64,000 nucleotides of DNA from Bacillus inaquosorum KCTC 13429 (lineage in GTDB: Bacteria; Bacillota; Bacilli; Bacillales; Bacillaceae): positions 1 through 64,000 of the forward strand of contig NZ_AMXN01000003.1 of assembly GCF_000332645.1 (NCBI RefSeq), read 5' to 3'. Shown here piece after piece: positions 19,490-43,200 of the stretch (the stretch's first letter is position 1; every line of letters starts with the position of its first letter). The translations under genes and the position numbers were made by a program. A model generated the notes under the pieces. The model saw nothing but the letters and a program-made list of their open reading frames with translations, was not told where the DNA came from and did no database searches.

Positions 19490-20689
19490 ATGTATCATTT
19501 ATATTCACATAACGACTTGGACGGAGTAGGGTGCGGAATCGTAGCAAAATTGGCATTCGGAAAAGATGTTGAGGTCCGGTATAACTCTGTCAACGGCTTA
19601 AACGGTCAAGTCCAGTACTTTTTAGAAAAAGCGAAAGAGAGCAACAGACAAGACGCGTTATTCATTACCGATCTCGCCGTCAACGAAGAAAACGAAGAGA
19701 GATTGAATGAGTATGTTCATGCGGGCGGAAAAGTGAAGCTGATTGACCACCATAAAACAGCCCTTCATTTAAATGAGCATGAATGGGGATTTGTTCAAGT
19801 GGAATACGATGATGGACGGCTTTCATCGGCCACATCGCTTTTATATGGCTATCTCGTTGAAAATGGTTTCATGAAACCGACAAATGCCTTAGATCAATTC
19901 ACAGAGCTCGTCCGCCAATATGATACATGGGAGTGGGAGCGGTACGATCAAAAACAGGCGAAGCGGCTTAATGACCTTTTCTTTTTGCTGTCAATTGATG
20001 AATTTGAAGAAAAAATGATTCAGCGTCTTTCTGCGCATGATGAATTTTTCTTTGATGATTTTGAAGAAAAACTGCTTGATTTAGAAGACGCAAAAATTGA
20101 GCGCTATCTACGGAGAAAGAAAAGGGAAATGGTGCAAACCTTTGTTCATGAACACTGTGTGGGCATCGTTCACGCAGAATCGTACCATTCAGAGCTTGGA
20201 AACAGGCTCGGAAAAGAAAATCCGCATCTCGATTACATTGCGATTTTAAGCATGGGGTCAAAACGGGTCAGCCTGCGCACCATTCATGATTACGTCGATG
20301 TTTCAGAAATCGCTGGCCGATACGGAGGAGGAGGGCATGCAAAGGCATCAGGCTGTTCGATAACCGACGAAGTATATGATTTGTTTGTTGCTGAAGCATT
20401 CCGGATTGATCCTGTCCGGCCTGATGCTTTCCGTAACACCTATAATCTAAAGGGATCAGCGAACGGATCATTATACGAAAATCGCGCACAAATGAGATTT
20501 TTTCTGTTCCCTTTAAACAACGAGTGGAATATCCAAATTAACGGGGAAACACAGGATGAAACATTCGCAGCATTTGAAGAAGCAGAATGGTTTATTAAAA
20601 GAAATTATGCCGCATCACTCGTGCGTGATGAAGTATTTGTCGCATTTTTAGCGGAGCATTTGAAGCTGACAAACCAGCATCGCAGATAA
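19490..20689 (+). CDS. nrnB: Oligoribonuclease/nanoRNase NrnB (YngD), DHH family
   Basis: A 399-residue DHH-family phosphoesterase, the same length as B. subtilis NrnB (YngD), which degrades very short RNAs. The N-terminal SHNDLDGVGCG (about 6-16), LFITDLAVNEE and LIDHHKTALHLNEHE (about 84-98) supply the metal-binding Asp/His residues. The C-terminal substrate-binding DHHA1 region has RYGGGGHAKASGCSITDE at about 275-292. All key residues look intact. The leader contains a candidate promoter and a small stem-loop. It converges with yngC, and the intergenic space holds a shared hairpin. Confidence 0.9.
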   Translation: MYHLYSHNDLDGVGCGIVAKLAFGKDVEVRYNSVNGLNGQVQYFLEKAKESNRQDALFITDLAVNEENEERLNEYVHAGGKVKLIDHHKTALHLNEHEWGFVQVEYDDGRLSSATSLLYGYLVENGFMKPTNALDQFTELVRQYDTWEWERYDQKQAKRLNDLFFLLSIDEFEEKMIQRLSAHDEFFFDDFEEKLLDLEDAKIERYLRRKKREMVQTFVHEHCVGIVHAESYHSELGNRLGKENPHLDYIAILSMGSKRVSLRTIHDYVDVSEIAGRYGGGGHAKASGCSITDEVYDLFVAEAFRIDPVRPDAFRNTYNLKGSANGSLYENRAQMRFFLFPLNNEWNIQINGETQDETFAAFEEAEWFIKRNYAASLVRDEVFVAFLAEHLKLTNQHRR

Positions 20690-20730
20690 AAAAATATGCA
20701 TAGGGGAGAATCAATCATCCCTATGCATAT
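20687..20730 (-). terminator. Terminator of yngC (minus strand) between convergent genes
   Basis: ATATGCATAGGG and its exact complement CCCTATGCATAT form a 12-base-pair stem around a 13-base loop. On the minus strand the hairpin is followed by a run of seven T, as expected for an intrinsic terminator of yngC. On the plus strand the T-run is missing, so its effect on nrnB is less certain. Confidence 0.8.
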
Positions 20731-20737
20731 CCGCTAG

Positions 20738-21343
20738 CTATCGTTTAAATATGGCTGCACGTTTTTTAATCACAAAATAAAGGGCGATAACGACAATCGC
20801 CAGTATCATTATCGGCGTTGTATAAGTACCTGCAATGTTCTCAACATCATCCCACTGACTTCCAAGCTGGATGCCTAAATAAACAAAGAGGATAGACCAC
20901 GGTATGATAGCAAGTACAGTCAGTACCACAAATTTGAGAAACGGCATTTTGGCAATGCCTGCGGGAATGGATATCGCATGTCTGACAACTGGTATAAAAC
21001 GTGCCGAGAAGACAACACCCGTTCCGTACTTTTGAAACCAGTTTTCTGACATGTCAATATGATGCTTTTTAATCAATAAGTACTTCCCGTATTTGTCCAA
21101 AAACGGTCTGCCGCCATAGCGTCCGATCCAATAAATAAAGATCTGGGCAATGGTGCCCCCGATAACACCCGCAATAATTGCGCCAACAAATCCAATCGTG
21201 CCTTCCGATACCATATAGCCGCCATAGGCCAATACAATTTCACTCGGGATGATCTCAATCATTAAGCCAATTGCAATGCCCGCATATCCCATATTCGTCA
21301 GCCATGTTAAAATTTCGCTTATCAAACTGCCCACATTCTTCAC
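20738..21343 (-). CDS. yngC: DedA-family membrane protein YngC
   Basis: A 201-residue DedA/SNARE-associated-type membrane protein. Visible segments include an N-terminal hydrophobic pair separated by EIIPSEIVLAYGGYM, the family hallmark GRYGGRPFLDKYGKYL (about 73-88), and GVVFSARFIPVVRHAISIPAG (about 109-129) with the conserved FxRFxPxxR-like arginines, then two C-terminal helices. DedA proteins are linked to lipid carrier recycling and membrane homeostasis. It starts with GTG, with AGGACAGG upstream. It lies 63 bases after yngB and may be the last gene of a yngA-yngB-yngC unit. Confidence 0.88.
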   Translation of the reverse strand: MKNVGSLISEILTWLTNMGYAGIAIGLMIEIIPSEIVLAYGGYMVSEGTIGFVGAIIAGVIGGTIAQIFIYWIGRYGGRPFLDKYGKYLLIKKHHIDMSENWFQKYGTGVVFSARFIPVVRHAISIPAGIAKMPFLKFVVLTVLAIIPWSILFVYLGIQLGSQWDDVENIAGTYTTPIMILAIVVIALYFVIKKRAAIFKR

Positions 21344-21406
21344 AACCTGTCCTAATCTTTTTCACTATTATATGACTGATTGACGAGCAAGATGGTTACA
21401 ATTTTT

Positions 21407-22300
21407 TTATCGCAGCATTTCTTTCGTTTCCCGTTTGATCACATCTTCTAAATAAGCCAAAAGCTGAGATCTCATTTCGGGGCGCATTAAGCCGATTTCA
21501 GTGCTCGCTTTAAAACAGCCCAGCTTATCGCCAATGTCATATCGATTTCCTTCTAGCAGCCGGGCATGGATAGGCTGCTTACAGCAAACCTCACGAAGCG
21601 CATCTGTGAGCTGAATTTCGTTGCCCGCGCCTCTGCCAATTGACTTCAAAACGGGGAAGATCGAAGAATTCAGCACGTAACGTCCCATCACGGCGATTTC
21701 CGAAGGCGCTTCTTCAGGAGAAGGCTTTTCAACTAAATCTGTCACTTCATACACATGCCCTTGAGAGCCTGATGTATTTATAATACCATATTTGCTGACA
21801 TCCTCAGGGAGAACTGACTGTACTCCGACAACCTCTGTGCCATAAGCATCGTATACATCCATTAATTGCCGAAGAGCCGGTTTTTCAGACACCATAATAT
21901 CATCGCCTAAGAGAACGGCGAAAGGCTCATCTCCGATAAAATGCTCCGCACACAGCACCGCATGGCCTAATCCGAGCGGTTCTTTCTGGCGGATGTAATG
22001 AATGTTGGCCAAATCGGCAATCTGCTGCATTTCCTTAAGCGTCTCCGTCTTGCCTTTTTCCCGCAAATTGAATTCCAATTCCGCCGACCGGTCAAAATGA
22101 TCTTCAATCGAGCGTTTGTTTCTCCCTGTAATAATCAGTATATCTTCAATTCCTGACTCTGCGGCCTCTTCTACAATGTATTGGATTGCTGGTTTGTCGA
22201 CGATCGGGAGCATTTCTTTCGGCTGCGCCTTTGTCGCCGGCAGAAATCTCGTTCCTAAACCCGCTGCGGGAATGACCGCTTTTCTCACTTTTTTTCTCAT
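21407..22300 (-). CDS. yngB: UTP-glucose-1-phosphate uridylyltransferase YngB
   Basis: A 297-residue GalU/GtaB-type enzyme making UDP-glucose from UTP and glucose-1-phosphate. The N-terminal nucleotide-binding signature is complete (AGLGTRFLPATKAQPKEMLP at about 13-32), followed by VDKPAIQYIVEEA, GLGHAVLCAEHFIGDEPFAVLLGDD, and the C-terminal GNRYDIGDKLGC. It is a paralogue of the main enzyme GtaB. In B. subtilis YngB is reported to work under oxygen limitation, contributing to glycolipid and teichoic acid decoration. It follows yngA by 6 bases, so the two are co-transcribed; the GtrA-type neighbour also handles glycosyl carriers, which fits. Confidence 0.92.
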   Translation of the reverse strand: MRKKVRKAVIPAAGLGTRFLPATKAQPKEMLPIVDKPAIQYIVEEAAESGIEDILIITGRNKRSIEDHFDRSAELEFNLREKGKTETLKEMQQIADLANIHYIRQKEPLGLGHAVLCAEHFIGDEPFAVLLGDDIMVSEKPALRQLMDVYDAYGTEVVGVQSVLPEDVSKYGIINTSGSQGHVYEVTDLVEKPSPEEAPSEIAVMGRYVLNSSIFPVLKSIGRGAGNEIQLTDALREVCCKQPIHARLLEGNRYDIGDKLGCFKASTEIGLMRPEMRSQLLAYLEDVIKRETKEMLR

Positions 22301-22306
22301 TCATCT

Positions 22307-22714
22307 TCACTCCTGATCCTGTATGTTTTTCAGCGAATCTCCAAATACCCAGATTCGGTTTCCGATAAAATTCACCATCATTCCGCCGATAGTGGCGGCG
22401 AGCTTACTCACCAAAAGCGAACAGCCGCCTTTTTGAAACAAATAAAGCAGCAAAAAGGTAATCCCAGACGCGGCAATATTAATCATGAGAAAGCGCACGA
22501 TCTCTTTCCCGCCGGCCTTACGTTTAACACGAAACGTCCAACTCCGGTTCCACACATAGCTGTTGATGATACCTGCCGAATAGGAGCAGATCTGCGCCGG
22601 CAGATAAGGGACATGACAAGCGGTGAGAAGAAAGAAGACACCAAAATCTATCAGCGTATTGCCGACGCCCACGGTGCAAAAACGGCCTAATGTCTTTATT
22701 TTTTCTTTCAGCAT
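22307..22714 (-). CDS. yngA: GtrA-family membrane protein YngA
   Basis: A 135-residue protein with four likely membrane helices, typical of GtrA proteins, which are thought to flip or move undecaprenyl-linked sugars in cell-envelope glycosylation. Recognisable stretches are RFCTVGVGNTLIDFGVFFLL (about 11-30), YSAGIINSYVWNRSWTF (about 45-61) and a final GGMMVNFIGNRIWVFGD. It is the first gene of the minus-strand yngA-yngB-(yngC) group. It is also the last ordinary gene before the iturin-type operon, whose disturbed upstream region begins right behind its start. Confidence 0.88.
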   Translation of the reverse strand: MLKEKIKTLGRFCTVGVGNTLIDFGVFFLLTACHVPYLPAQICSYSAGIINSYVWNRSWTFRVKRKAGGKEIVRFLMINIAASGITFLLLYLFQKGGCSLLVSKLAATIGGMMVNFIGNRIWVFGDSLKNIQDQE

Positions 22715-22912
22715 AACGGCACCCGGCTTTGACCTCCCTTCATAAAAGATGCGGATGGCTTTCTTATTTGTTGATATGGATTACTTTAGCGGACAGTGTT
22801 GAATAAACAATTAATAAAATATGAACAAAACATGAAAAGTAATGGGGTCTTGCAGATTCATTAAGTTACCATTTTGATAGTTTGGGTTGGCGCATTTTGC
22901 TAGGAACCTAAG

Positions 22913-22934
22913 TGTTAACGTTATTTAGTTAACA
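22913..22934. promoter_or_regulatory. BirA-like palindrome upstream of the bioW remnant
   Basis: TGTTAAC, 8 bases, GTTAACA. Biotin operators bound by BirA in Bacillus have TGTTAAC/GTTAACA arms, usually with a longer spacer of roughly 14-16 bases. The place, just before the bioW start, suits a biotin operator that has lost part of its spacer. Confidence 0.45.
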
Positions 22935-22966
22935 TTAATTTCCATACGAGAAAGAAGGGAAATGTG

Positions 22967-23273
22967 ATGCAGGAAAAAATATATTACAGTGTCAGAATGA
23001 GAACTTCCCATGACGTCCCCATGAACAAGACGGAAAACACATTTCCCGCTGAGAACAGCTCATCACTTACAACGATTTACAGGAAGCGGTGAATGCTTAT
23101 TACATAAAGGCTTCTCGGACACTGATTTTATGCAGATTCAGCTTGAAAGCGTTAATGAACCGATCAAAACGATCCGCCCTTTAACGATTGCCGTACATCA
23201 AACAGCTACGGTAGAAAAAGGGCAAACCACAGGTCAGGCCGTAGTCAATGACGGCGTATATACCGTTCAATAG
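22967..23273 (+). pseudogene. bioW: Decayed 5' fragment of bioW (pimeloyl-CoA synthetase)
   Basis: The ATG at 22967 (AGAAGGG upstream) opens MQEKIYYSVRMRTS, which resembles the start of BioW, known to begin MQEE..YSVRMRAS. That frame soon ends. In another frame the BioW-like sequence resumes as KGFSDTDFMQIQLESVNEPI and KTIRPL, matching the BioW segment around residues 55-80, and then stops at 23273. The full protein is about 260 residues, so the ligase body is absent. BioW makes pimeloyl-CoA, the first committed precursor of biotin. A BirA-like palindrome sits upstream and a terminator follows, so the piece looks like the two ends of a biotin operon joined by a deletion. Identification is from memory of the family. 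Confidence 0.65.
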
Positions 23274-23290
23274 TTCTTATACTCTTGAAA

Positions 23291-23319
23291 AAAACAGCCG
23301 CTCTGAACGGCTGTTTTTT
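23291..23319 (+). terminator. Terminator after the bioW remnant
   Basis: The stem AACAGCCG / CGGCTGTT with a 7-base loop (CTCTGAA) is followed by TTTTTT. It lies 17 bases beyond the remnant's stop. Confidence 0.8.
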
Positions 23320-23494
23320 GTGCCTGAATACCTTGTTCACATATGGATGACAAAATATGACGGGCTTCGAAAGGGGTTTGCGGAATGCTAACGAAATGTC
23401 TTACAAAGAAGAGAATAATGGAAACAGGAATCAGCAGAAGAAGCAGCCGGAATTCAATAGCTTGAAAAGTTCCGCGCCTTGATTCCCTAACAGC

Positions 23495-23650
23495 CTACAG
23501 CAAGACTGAACCAGAACCAAAACAATTTGTTTCTAATGATATATTCCTCTTATGATGATGCAGCTCGCATTCAGCAATGTAATGGACCGATTTACTGCGA
23601 TCAATCAGTATCCAAGCAGGATCATTCATATGTTCTGCGTCGTATTTCAT
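23495..23650 (-). other. Unrecognised short open frame, possibly decayed gene
   Basis: A 51-codon ATG-started frame on the minus strand (begins MKYDAEHMNDPAWILIDR). The neighbouring frame just upstream reads FIDVAQEMDLDEETLRG before a stop. Both have protein-like composition, which hints at a frameshifted remnant. I do not recognise it and there is no clear ribosome site. Confidence 0.2.
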
Positions 23651-24006
23651 CCTCGCAGAGTTTCCTCATCAAGATCCATTTCTTGTGCAACATCTATAAA
23701 CAAGCGCCATCAGTTTACAATCCTTCACAGATATACAGATTAATTTTTATAAAAAACAAAAATATGGAATTTCTGACACAATTATGTCGATAGACCTAAA
23801 ACATATGAACATCGAGGGCGCGGCCTAAGTGAAGAAGAGTCGGTAACAGCCTTCCATTCCGACTCCTGTCATCTCTCTTAAAGACTGATTTCTCGGTGTC
23901 AGCCCCATTTTATATTTAATGAACAAATGTAATCCAAGCCCTTTGTAAAACCGAACAATAACTCCTACAAAAGTATTCTATACACATTTATTATAATCAT
24001 GCTAGG

Positions 24007-24035
24007 ATGTTAGATAAAGGGATATTTTGTATAAT
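24007..24035 (+). promoter_or_regulatory. Candidate promoter of the iturin-type operon
   Basis: A perfect -10 box TATAAT lies at 24030-24035. The sequence 17 bases upstream (ATGTTA, 24007-24012) matches the -35 consensus poorly (3/6). This fits the known dependence of bacillomycin and iturin promoters on activators such as DegU and ComA. The implied leader is about 30 bases to the bmyD start. Confidence 0.5.
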
Positions 24036-24070
24036 ATTGTATCTCTGTTCAATGTGATCGGAGGGAGCTC

Positions 24071-37241
<13,171 letters not shown>

Positions 37242-37290
37242 GGAAAAGCATATATTTATTTGTTTAAATTATACAAAATGAGGTGCTCCA

Positions 37291-40200
37291 ATGTCGGTAT
37301 TTAAAAATCAGGAAACGTACTGGGATAACCTGTTTGATGAAGATGACAGCCTAAGCGCATTCCCTTACTTTAAAGCAGCAGATAAGGCGCCATTGGCCCG
37401 TACCGGCTATCAGGAAAAATGCATCTGCCGTTCCTTATCTCCGAAAGTATCCCAAAGAATAATCACAATGTCTAATCATTCTGAAGTGGCAGCCTATTTG
37501 ATTTTATTGGCAGGTATTGAATGCTTGTTGTATAAATATACGGATCGAACGCGGCTGATTCTTGGCATTCCAACGGTATCGAAGCAAAAAAGCAGCCAGT
37601 CAGCCGTTAACACCATTGTCCTTTTGAAAAATACGCTTTCAAGCCAGAGCACGTTTAAAACCGTATTCGAGCAACTGAAAGAAGCCGTTAATGATTCGCT
37701 GAAAAATCAAAACCTGCCGTTTCGAAAAATGGTTCAGCATCTGAACGTGCAATACAATGATGAGCGTATGCCGTTGATTCATACCGTCGTTTCACTTAAC
37801 GAAATTCATTCCTTGCAATTTAAAGAAGATGCTGCAACCGATACGCTGTTTCACTTTGATTTGGAGAACAACGGGATTCATTTGAAGCTTTTTTATAACG
37901 GCAATCTGTACAATGAGCGCTATATGGATCAAATTGTATCTCATTTGGATCAACTGCTGTCTGTGATCTTATTTCAGCCTCAAGCTGCGATCCATACGGC
38001 AGAGGTCATACCCGAAGCGGAAAAACAGAAACTATTATTTGATTTTAATGACACCGGCGCAAATTATTCCGGGAGCAGAACCGTCTATCAGTTATTTGAA
38101 GAACAAGCAGAAAGAACGCCTGATCATGCAGCCGTCAAGTTCAAAAACTGCCATTTGACATACAGGGAATTGAATGAACAGGCCTGCCGTTTGGCAAGAA
38201 CATTGCGTAACTGCGGAGTTCAAGCCGATACGTTAGTCGCCATTCTGGCTGATCGTTCATTAGAGATGATCGTGTCTATTATAGCCATTTGGAAGGCGGG
38301 GGGCGCTTATGTGCCCCTGGACCCTGAATATCCAAAAGAGCGGCTTCAATATTTGCTTCATGATGCGAATACAGATGTTCTCCTTGTTCAGCGTCATTTG
38401 AAAAACAGCCTCACCTTTGACGGACCGACGATCGATCTGAATGATGAAGCATCTTACCATGCCGATTGCTCATTGTTATCACCCATAGCGGAACACAACC
38501 ATTTAGCCTATGTCATTTACACCTCGGGCACAACAGGAAAGCCGAAAGGGGTCATGGTTGAACACGGCGGCATTGTGAACTCGCTCCAGTGGAAAAAGGC
38601 GTTTTTCAAGCATTCTGCCAAGGATCGAGTGCTTGTCTTGTATCCCTATGTTTTTGATGCATTCATTTTAAATTTCTTCGGCCCGCTAATCTCGGGTGCA
38701 ACCTTGCATCTTTTGCCGAATGAAGAGAATAAAGACCTTTTCGCCATTCAAAATGCCATGAAACAAGAGAGGATTACACATTTTTCAACTTCTCCCCGTC
38801 TTCTGAAAACGATGATCGAACAGATGAATGCAGAGGACTTCATTCATGTTCAGCATGTTGTTGTAGGCGGTGAGCAGCTGGAACTAGATACAGTTGAGAA
38901 GCTATATTCTCTGCAGCCTCACATTCGAATCAATAATGAATACGGACCGACAGAAAATAGCGTGGTATCTACATTTCACCCTGTCCAGTCCGCTGATGAA
39001 CAGATCACAATCGGCAAACCGGTGGCCAACCACCAAGCCTATATTTTAGGAGCGCACCATCAAATCCAGCCGATCGGCGTACCCGGAGAGCTGTATGTCG
39101 GAGGAGCCGGCGTGGCCCGCGGCTACCTCAATCAGCCTGAATTAACGGAAGAAAAGTTTGTTCAGCATTTGCTCCTCCCTGGTCAAAAGATGTATAAAAC
39201 GGGTGACCTCGCCAGATGGCTGCCAGATGGAAGAATCGAATATTTAGGGCGAATCGATCTTCAAGTGAAAATTCGCGGCTACCGTATCGAGATCGGCGAG
39301 GTAGAGGCAGCCTTGTGCAATCTTGAAAAAGTTCGTGAAGCTGCAGTCGTTGCGCGGGAAGCCGAAGACGGAGCCAAGCAATTGTATGCCTATTATGTCG
39401 GCGATCCTTCTTTGTCCGTTGCGCAGTTCAGAGACGATTTGTCCCGTAAACTACCGGATTATATGATTCCCTCCTATTTTATCCATTTGGAACACATACC
39501 GCTCACTTCCAATGGAAAAATTGATTTGAAAGCTTTGCCTGCTGCCGAAGAAAAAATGCGGACGGATAACGAATACATAGCCCCGCGAAACTCAACAGAA
39601 GAACTGCTGGCGTCCATCTGGCAAGAAGTATTAGGGGCAGAGCGTATAGGAATTCTGGATAATTTCTTTGATTTTGGCGGAGATTCGATTAAATCAATTC
39701 AGGTGTCTTCGAGATTGTATCAGGCCGGTTACAAGGTGGATATGAAGCATCTGTTTAAATACCCCGTGATTGCTGAACTAAGTCAGTTTGTAGTGCCGCT
39801 CGGCAGAATGGCTGATCAAGAGGAAGTGAACGGCAGGACAAGTCTGACCCCGATTCAGCATTGGTTTTTTGAACAAAAAATGCCGAATGCACACCATTAC
39901 AATCAGGCCGTCATGTTATATTCGGCGGAAGGCTTTAAAGAGGCTTCGCTTCGCCGGACGATGGAACGCATCGCCTCGCATCATGATGCCTTGAGGATGA
40001 TTTTTGAAAAAAAGCCGAATGGATATGCTCCGCGAATTACAGGCACGGATGAAAGTGAATTATACCATCTGGAAGTGATGAATTATAAAGAGGAAACAGA
40101 TCCGGCTCAAGCAATTGCCGATAAAGCGAATGAGATTCAAAGCAGCATGGTATTAGAAAAAGGGCCTTTGATGAAGCTTGGTTTGTTCCAATGTCCGGAC

Positions 40201-43200
40201 GGAGATCATTTGCTGATTGCAATTCACCACTTGACGATTGACGGAGTATCCTGGCGAATTTTACTTGAGGATTTTGCAAGCGGTTATGAGCAGGCAGAGC
40301 GCGGACAAACGATCCGCCTCCCGCAAAAAACAGATTCATTTCCATTCTGGGCGGATCAATTGTCCAAGTATGCGGCGGAAACCGACATGGAACAGGAGAT
40401 TGCTTATTGGACTGAGCTGTCAAGCATGAAACCGCAGCCATTGCCCAAGGACAACATCGGCAAAGGTTCGTTATTAAGAGACAGCGAAGAAGTGACGATT
40501 CAATGGACAAAAGAGGAAACAGAGCAATTATTAAAACAAGCGAATCGCGCCTACAACACGGAGATCAATGATCTGCTGCTGACTTCATTAGGACTCGCCG
40601 TTCACAGGTGGACTGGCATAAGAGACATTCTCGTGAATTTGGAAGGCCACGGGAGAGAACCGATTATTCCGGTTGCGGATATTTCCCGGACGATAGGATG
40701 GTTTACAAGCCAGTACCCTGTCGTACTGAGGATGGAAACCGGAAAAGATCTGTCGCAGCGGATTAAGATCGTCAAAGAAGGACTGCGCCGTATTCCTGAT
40801 AAAGGAATGAATTACAACATCATCAAATATGTATCCGGGCGTCCGGAAGCCGCCAGTCTGCAGCTGAATCCGGAAATATCGTTTAATTACTTGGGGCAAT
40901 TTGATCAAGACCTGGAGCATCAAGCTTTACGCATATCGCCTTTTTCCACAGGGTTATCGATGAATGAAAACCAAGAGAGAACGGCCGTGCTTGATTTGAA
41001 CGGCATGATTGCTGAAGGGAAATTATCGATAACACTGAGCTACAGCAACAAACAATACGAAAGATCGACTATGGCGCAATTTGCACGAAATTTGAAAGAA
41101 AGTCTGCAAGAAGTCATTGCGCATTGCGTAAGCCGGCAGCAGACTACCCTGACGCCAAGTGACATTCTGTTAAAAGATATCACAATAGACGAACTGGAAC
41201 AGCTCTTGGAGCAGACGCGTGAATGGGGCGAAGCAGAAAATATTTATCCATTAACACCGATGCAGAAGGGTATGCTATTTCACAGCTTGTTTGACCCGAG
41301 TTCAGGTGCCTATTTTCAGCAAACGATGTTTGATCTGCATGGAGATCTGGATATTGACTCATTTTCGAAAAGCTTGGATGGCTTATCACAAAAATATGAT
41401 ATTTTCCGCACGAATTTTTACAGCGGCTGGAAAGATCAGCCGCTGCAAATCATATTCAGAACGAAAAAGATCGGTTTTGAATTCATTGACTTACGTGAGA
41501 TGAAGGAATCACAAAAAGAAGAGATGATTCAGGAATATGCCAGAAGAGATAAGTTACAGGGGTTTGACTTAGAAAGAGGCGCGTTAATGCGGTTACTCAT
41601 TCTTCGTACGGATGACGCGACATACCGTTTTATATGGAGTTTTCACCATATTTTGATGGACGGCTGGTGCCTGCCGCTGATTACAAAAGAAATATTCGAG
41701 CATTACTTTGCCTTGCTTCAGCAAAAGCAGCCTGAACAACCGTCGATTACTCCGTACAGTCAATACATTGAATGGCTCGGCCGGCAAGATGCAGAAGAGG
41801 CCATGCGTTATTGGGATCAATATTTGGAGGGATATGAAGAGCAAACCATCCTCCCTAAGGATCACCATGCGGCGGAAGATGAGCGATACATTCCTGAGAA
41901 AGTGACATGTGAAATAAGCACCGACCTCACTTTGAAAATGAAGCAGATGGCCGGCAAACACCATGTCACGCTGAACACGCTGCTGCAGACGGCATGGGCG
42001 GTTTTGCTGCAGAAATATAACCGAAGCCGAGATGTTGTTTTTGGAAGTGTTGTATCCGGAAGACCGGCTGGAATTCCAAACGTGGAAACCATGATTGGCT
42101 TATTCATTAACACCATTCCCGTCCGGATCCGATGTGAAGCCGGGACAACGTTTACCGAACTTATGAAAGAAGCGCAGGAAAAAGCAGTAGCGTCTCAAAA
42201 ATTTGAGACGTACCCGCTATACGATATTCAAGCACGTACAACGCAAAAGCAAGATTTAATTACACATTTAATGATTTTCGAAAATTATCCTGTAGATCAG
42301 TATATGGAAAGCATAGGCCGGCAAAACGGATCATCCATCACAATTTCCAACGTGCAAATGGAAGAACAGACCAACTATGATTTTCATTTGACCGTTGTAC
42401 CGGGCGAAGCGATGAACATCTATTTTGAATACAATGCCAGTGTGTATGAACGCTCAAGTATAGAGCGGATTCGGGAACATTTCATGCAAATCTTGCATCA
42501 AGTCATGACAGATGCGGATATCCAGGTGGAGCAAGTGGAATTGTTAACGGAAGACGAAAAAAGAACCCTTCTTCATACTCTTAACGACACGGCTGCACCA
42601 TTTCCGCAGACGCCGGTTTATCAATTATTTGAAAAACAATCGCAGCGTACGCCCGATCAAGCGGCCGTCATCGATACGGACAGGGAGCTCACGTACGGAG
42701 AGCTCAATAAGCGGGCAAACCAACTGGCGCGAACGTTAAGAGCGAAGGGCGTGCAGGCGGATCATCCTGTGGCTGTCATCAGCAGAAACAGTATCGAATC
42801 AGTAGTCGGGATCCTTGCCGTTTTAAAATCAGGCGGAGCCTACGTCCCTATAGATCCGGAATATCCGCAAGACCGCATCCGGTATATGCTGGATGACTCT
42901 CAAGCCGGAATCGTTTTGATGCAGCGAGATGTCAGGGAACAGCTTGTCTATGAAGGCGTCACGGTTTTACTGGATGATGAAAGCTCGTATCACCAAAATG
43001 ACTCTGACCTTGCACCGATCAGTGATGCTAGCCATTTGGCATATGTCATTTATACGTCAGGTTCCACAGGCCGGCCAAAAGGCGTATTAATCGAGCACCG
43101 AGGCTTGACCAATTATATTTGGTGGGCGAAAGAGGTTTATCTAAAAGGCGAGAAAACCAACTTCCCGTTGTATTCGTCAATCTCTTTTGATCTAACGGTA

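Larger units (their letters stand above)
22715..24060. other. Gene-poor stretch between yngA and the iturin-type operon
   Basis: About 1.35 kb without an intact recognisable gene. It holds a BirA-like palindrome, a bioW remnant and its terminator (annotated separately), then about 700 bases I cannot assign. In that part I saw only short open frames: 23396-23482 plus (28 residues, Q/N/K-rich, no good ribosome site) and 23495-23650 minus (51 residues, unrecognised). A GAGTCGG/CCGACTC repeat (23837-23865) has no T-run. The last 150 bases are very AT-rich and contain the operon promoter. Confidence 0.7.

Noticed and set aside
23527-23793. An 88-codon plus-strand frame upstream of bmyD
   Set aside because: No ribosome site, unlikely composition (rich in Ile, Ser, Tyr and Gln) and no recognisable motif.
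40037-40510. Minus-strand frames of 100-200 codons inside the synthetase genes
   Set aside because: They are antisense to continuous, motif-rich NRPS domains and recur at equivalent places in repeated modules, as expected for shadows.
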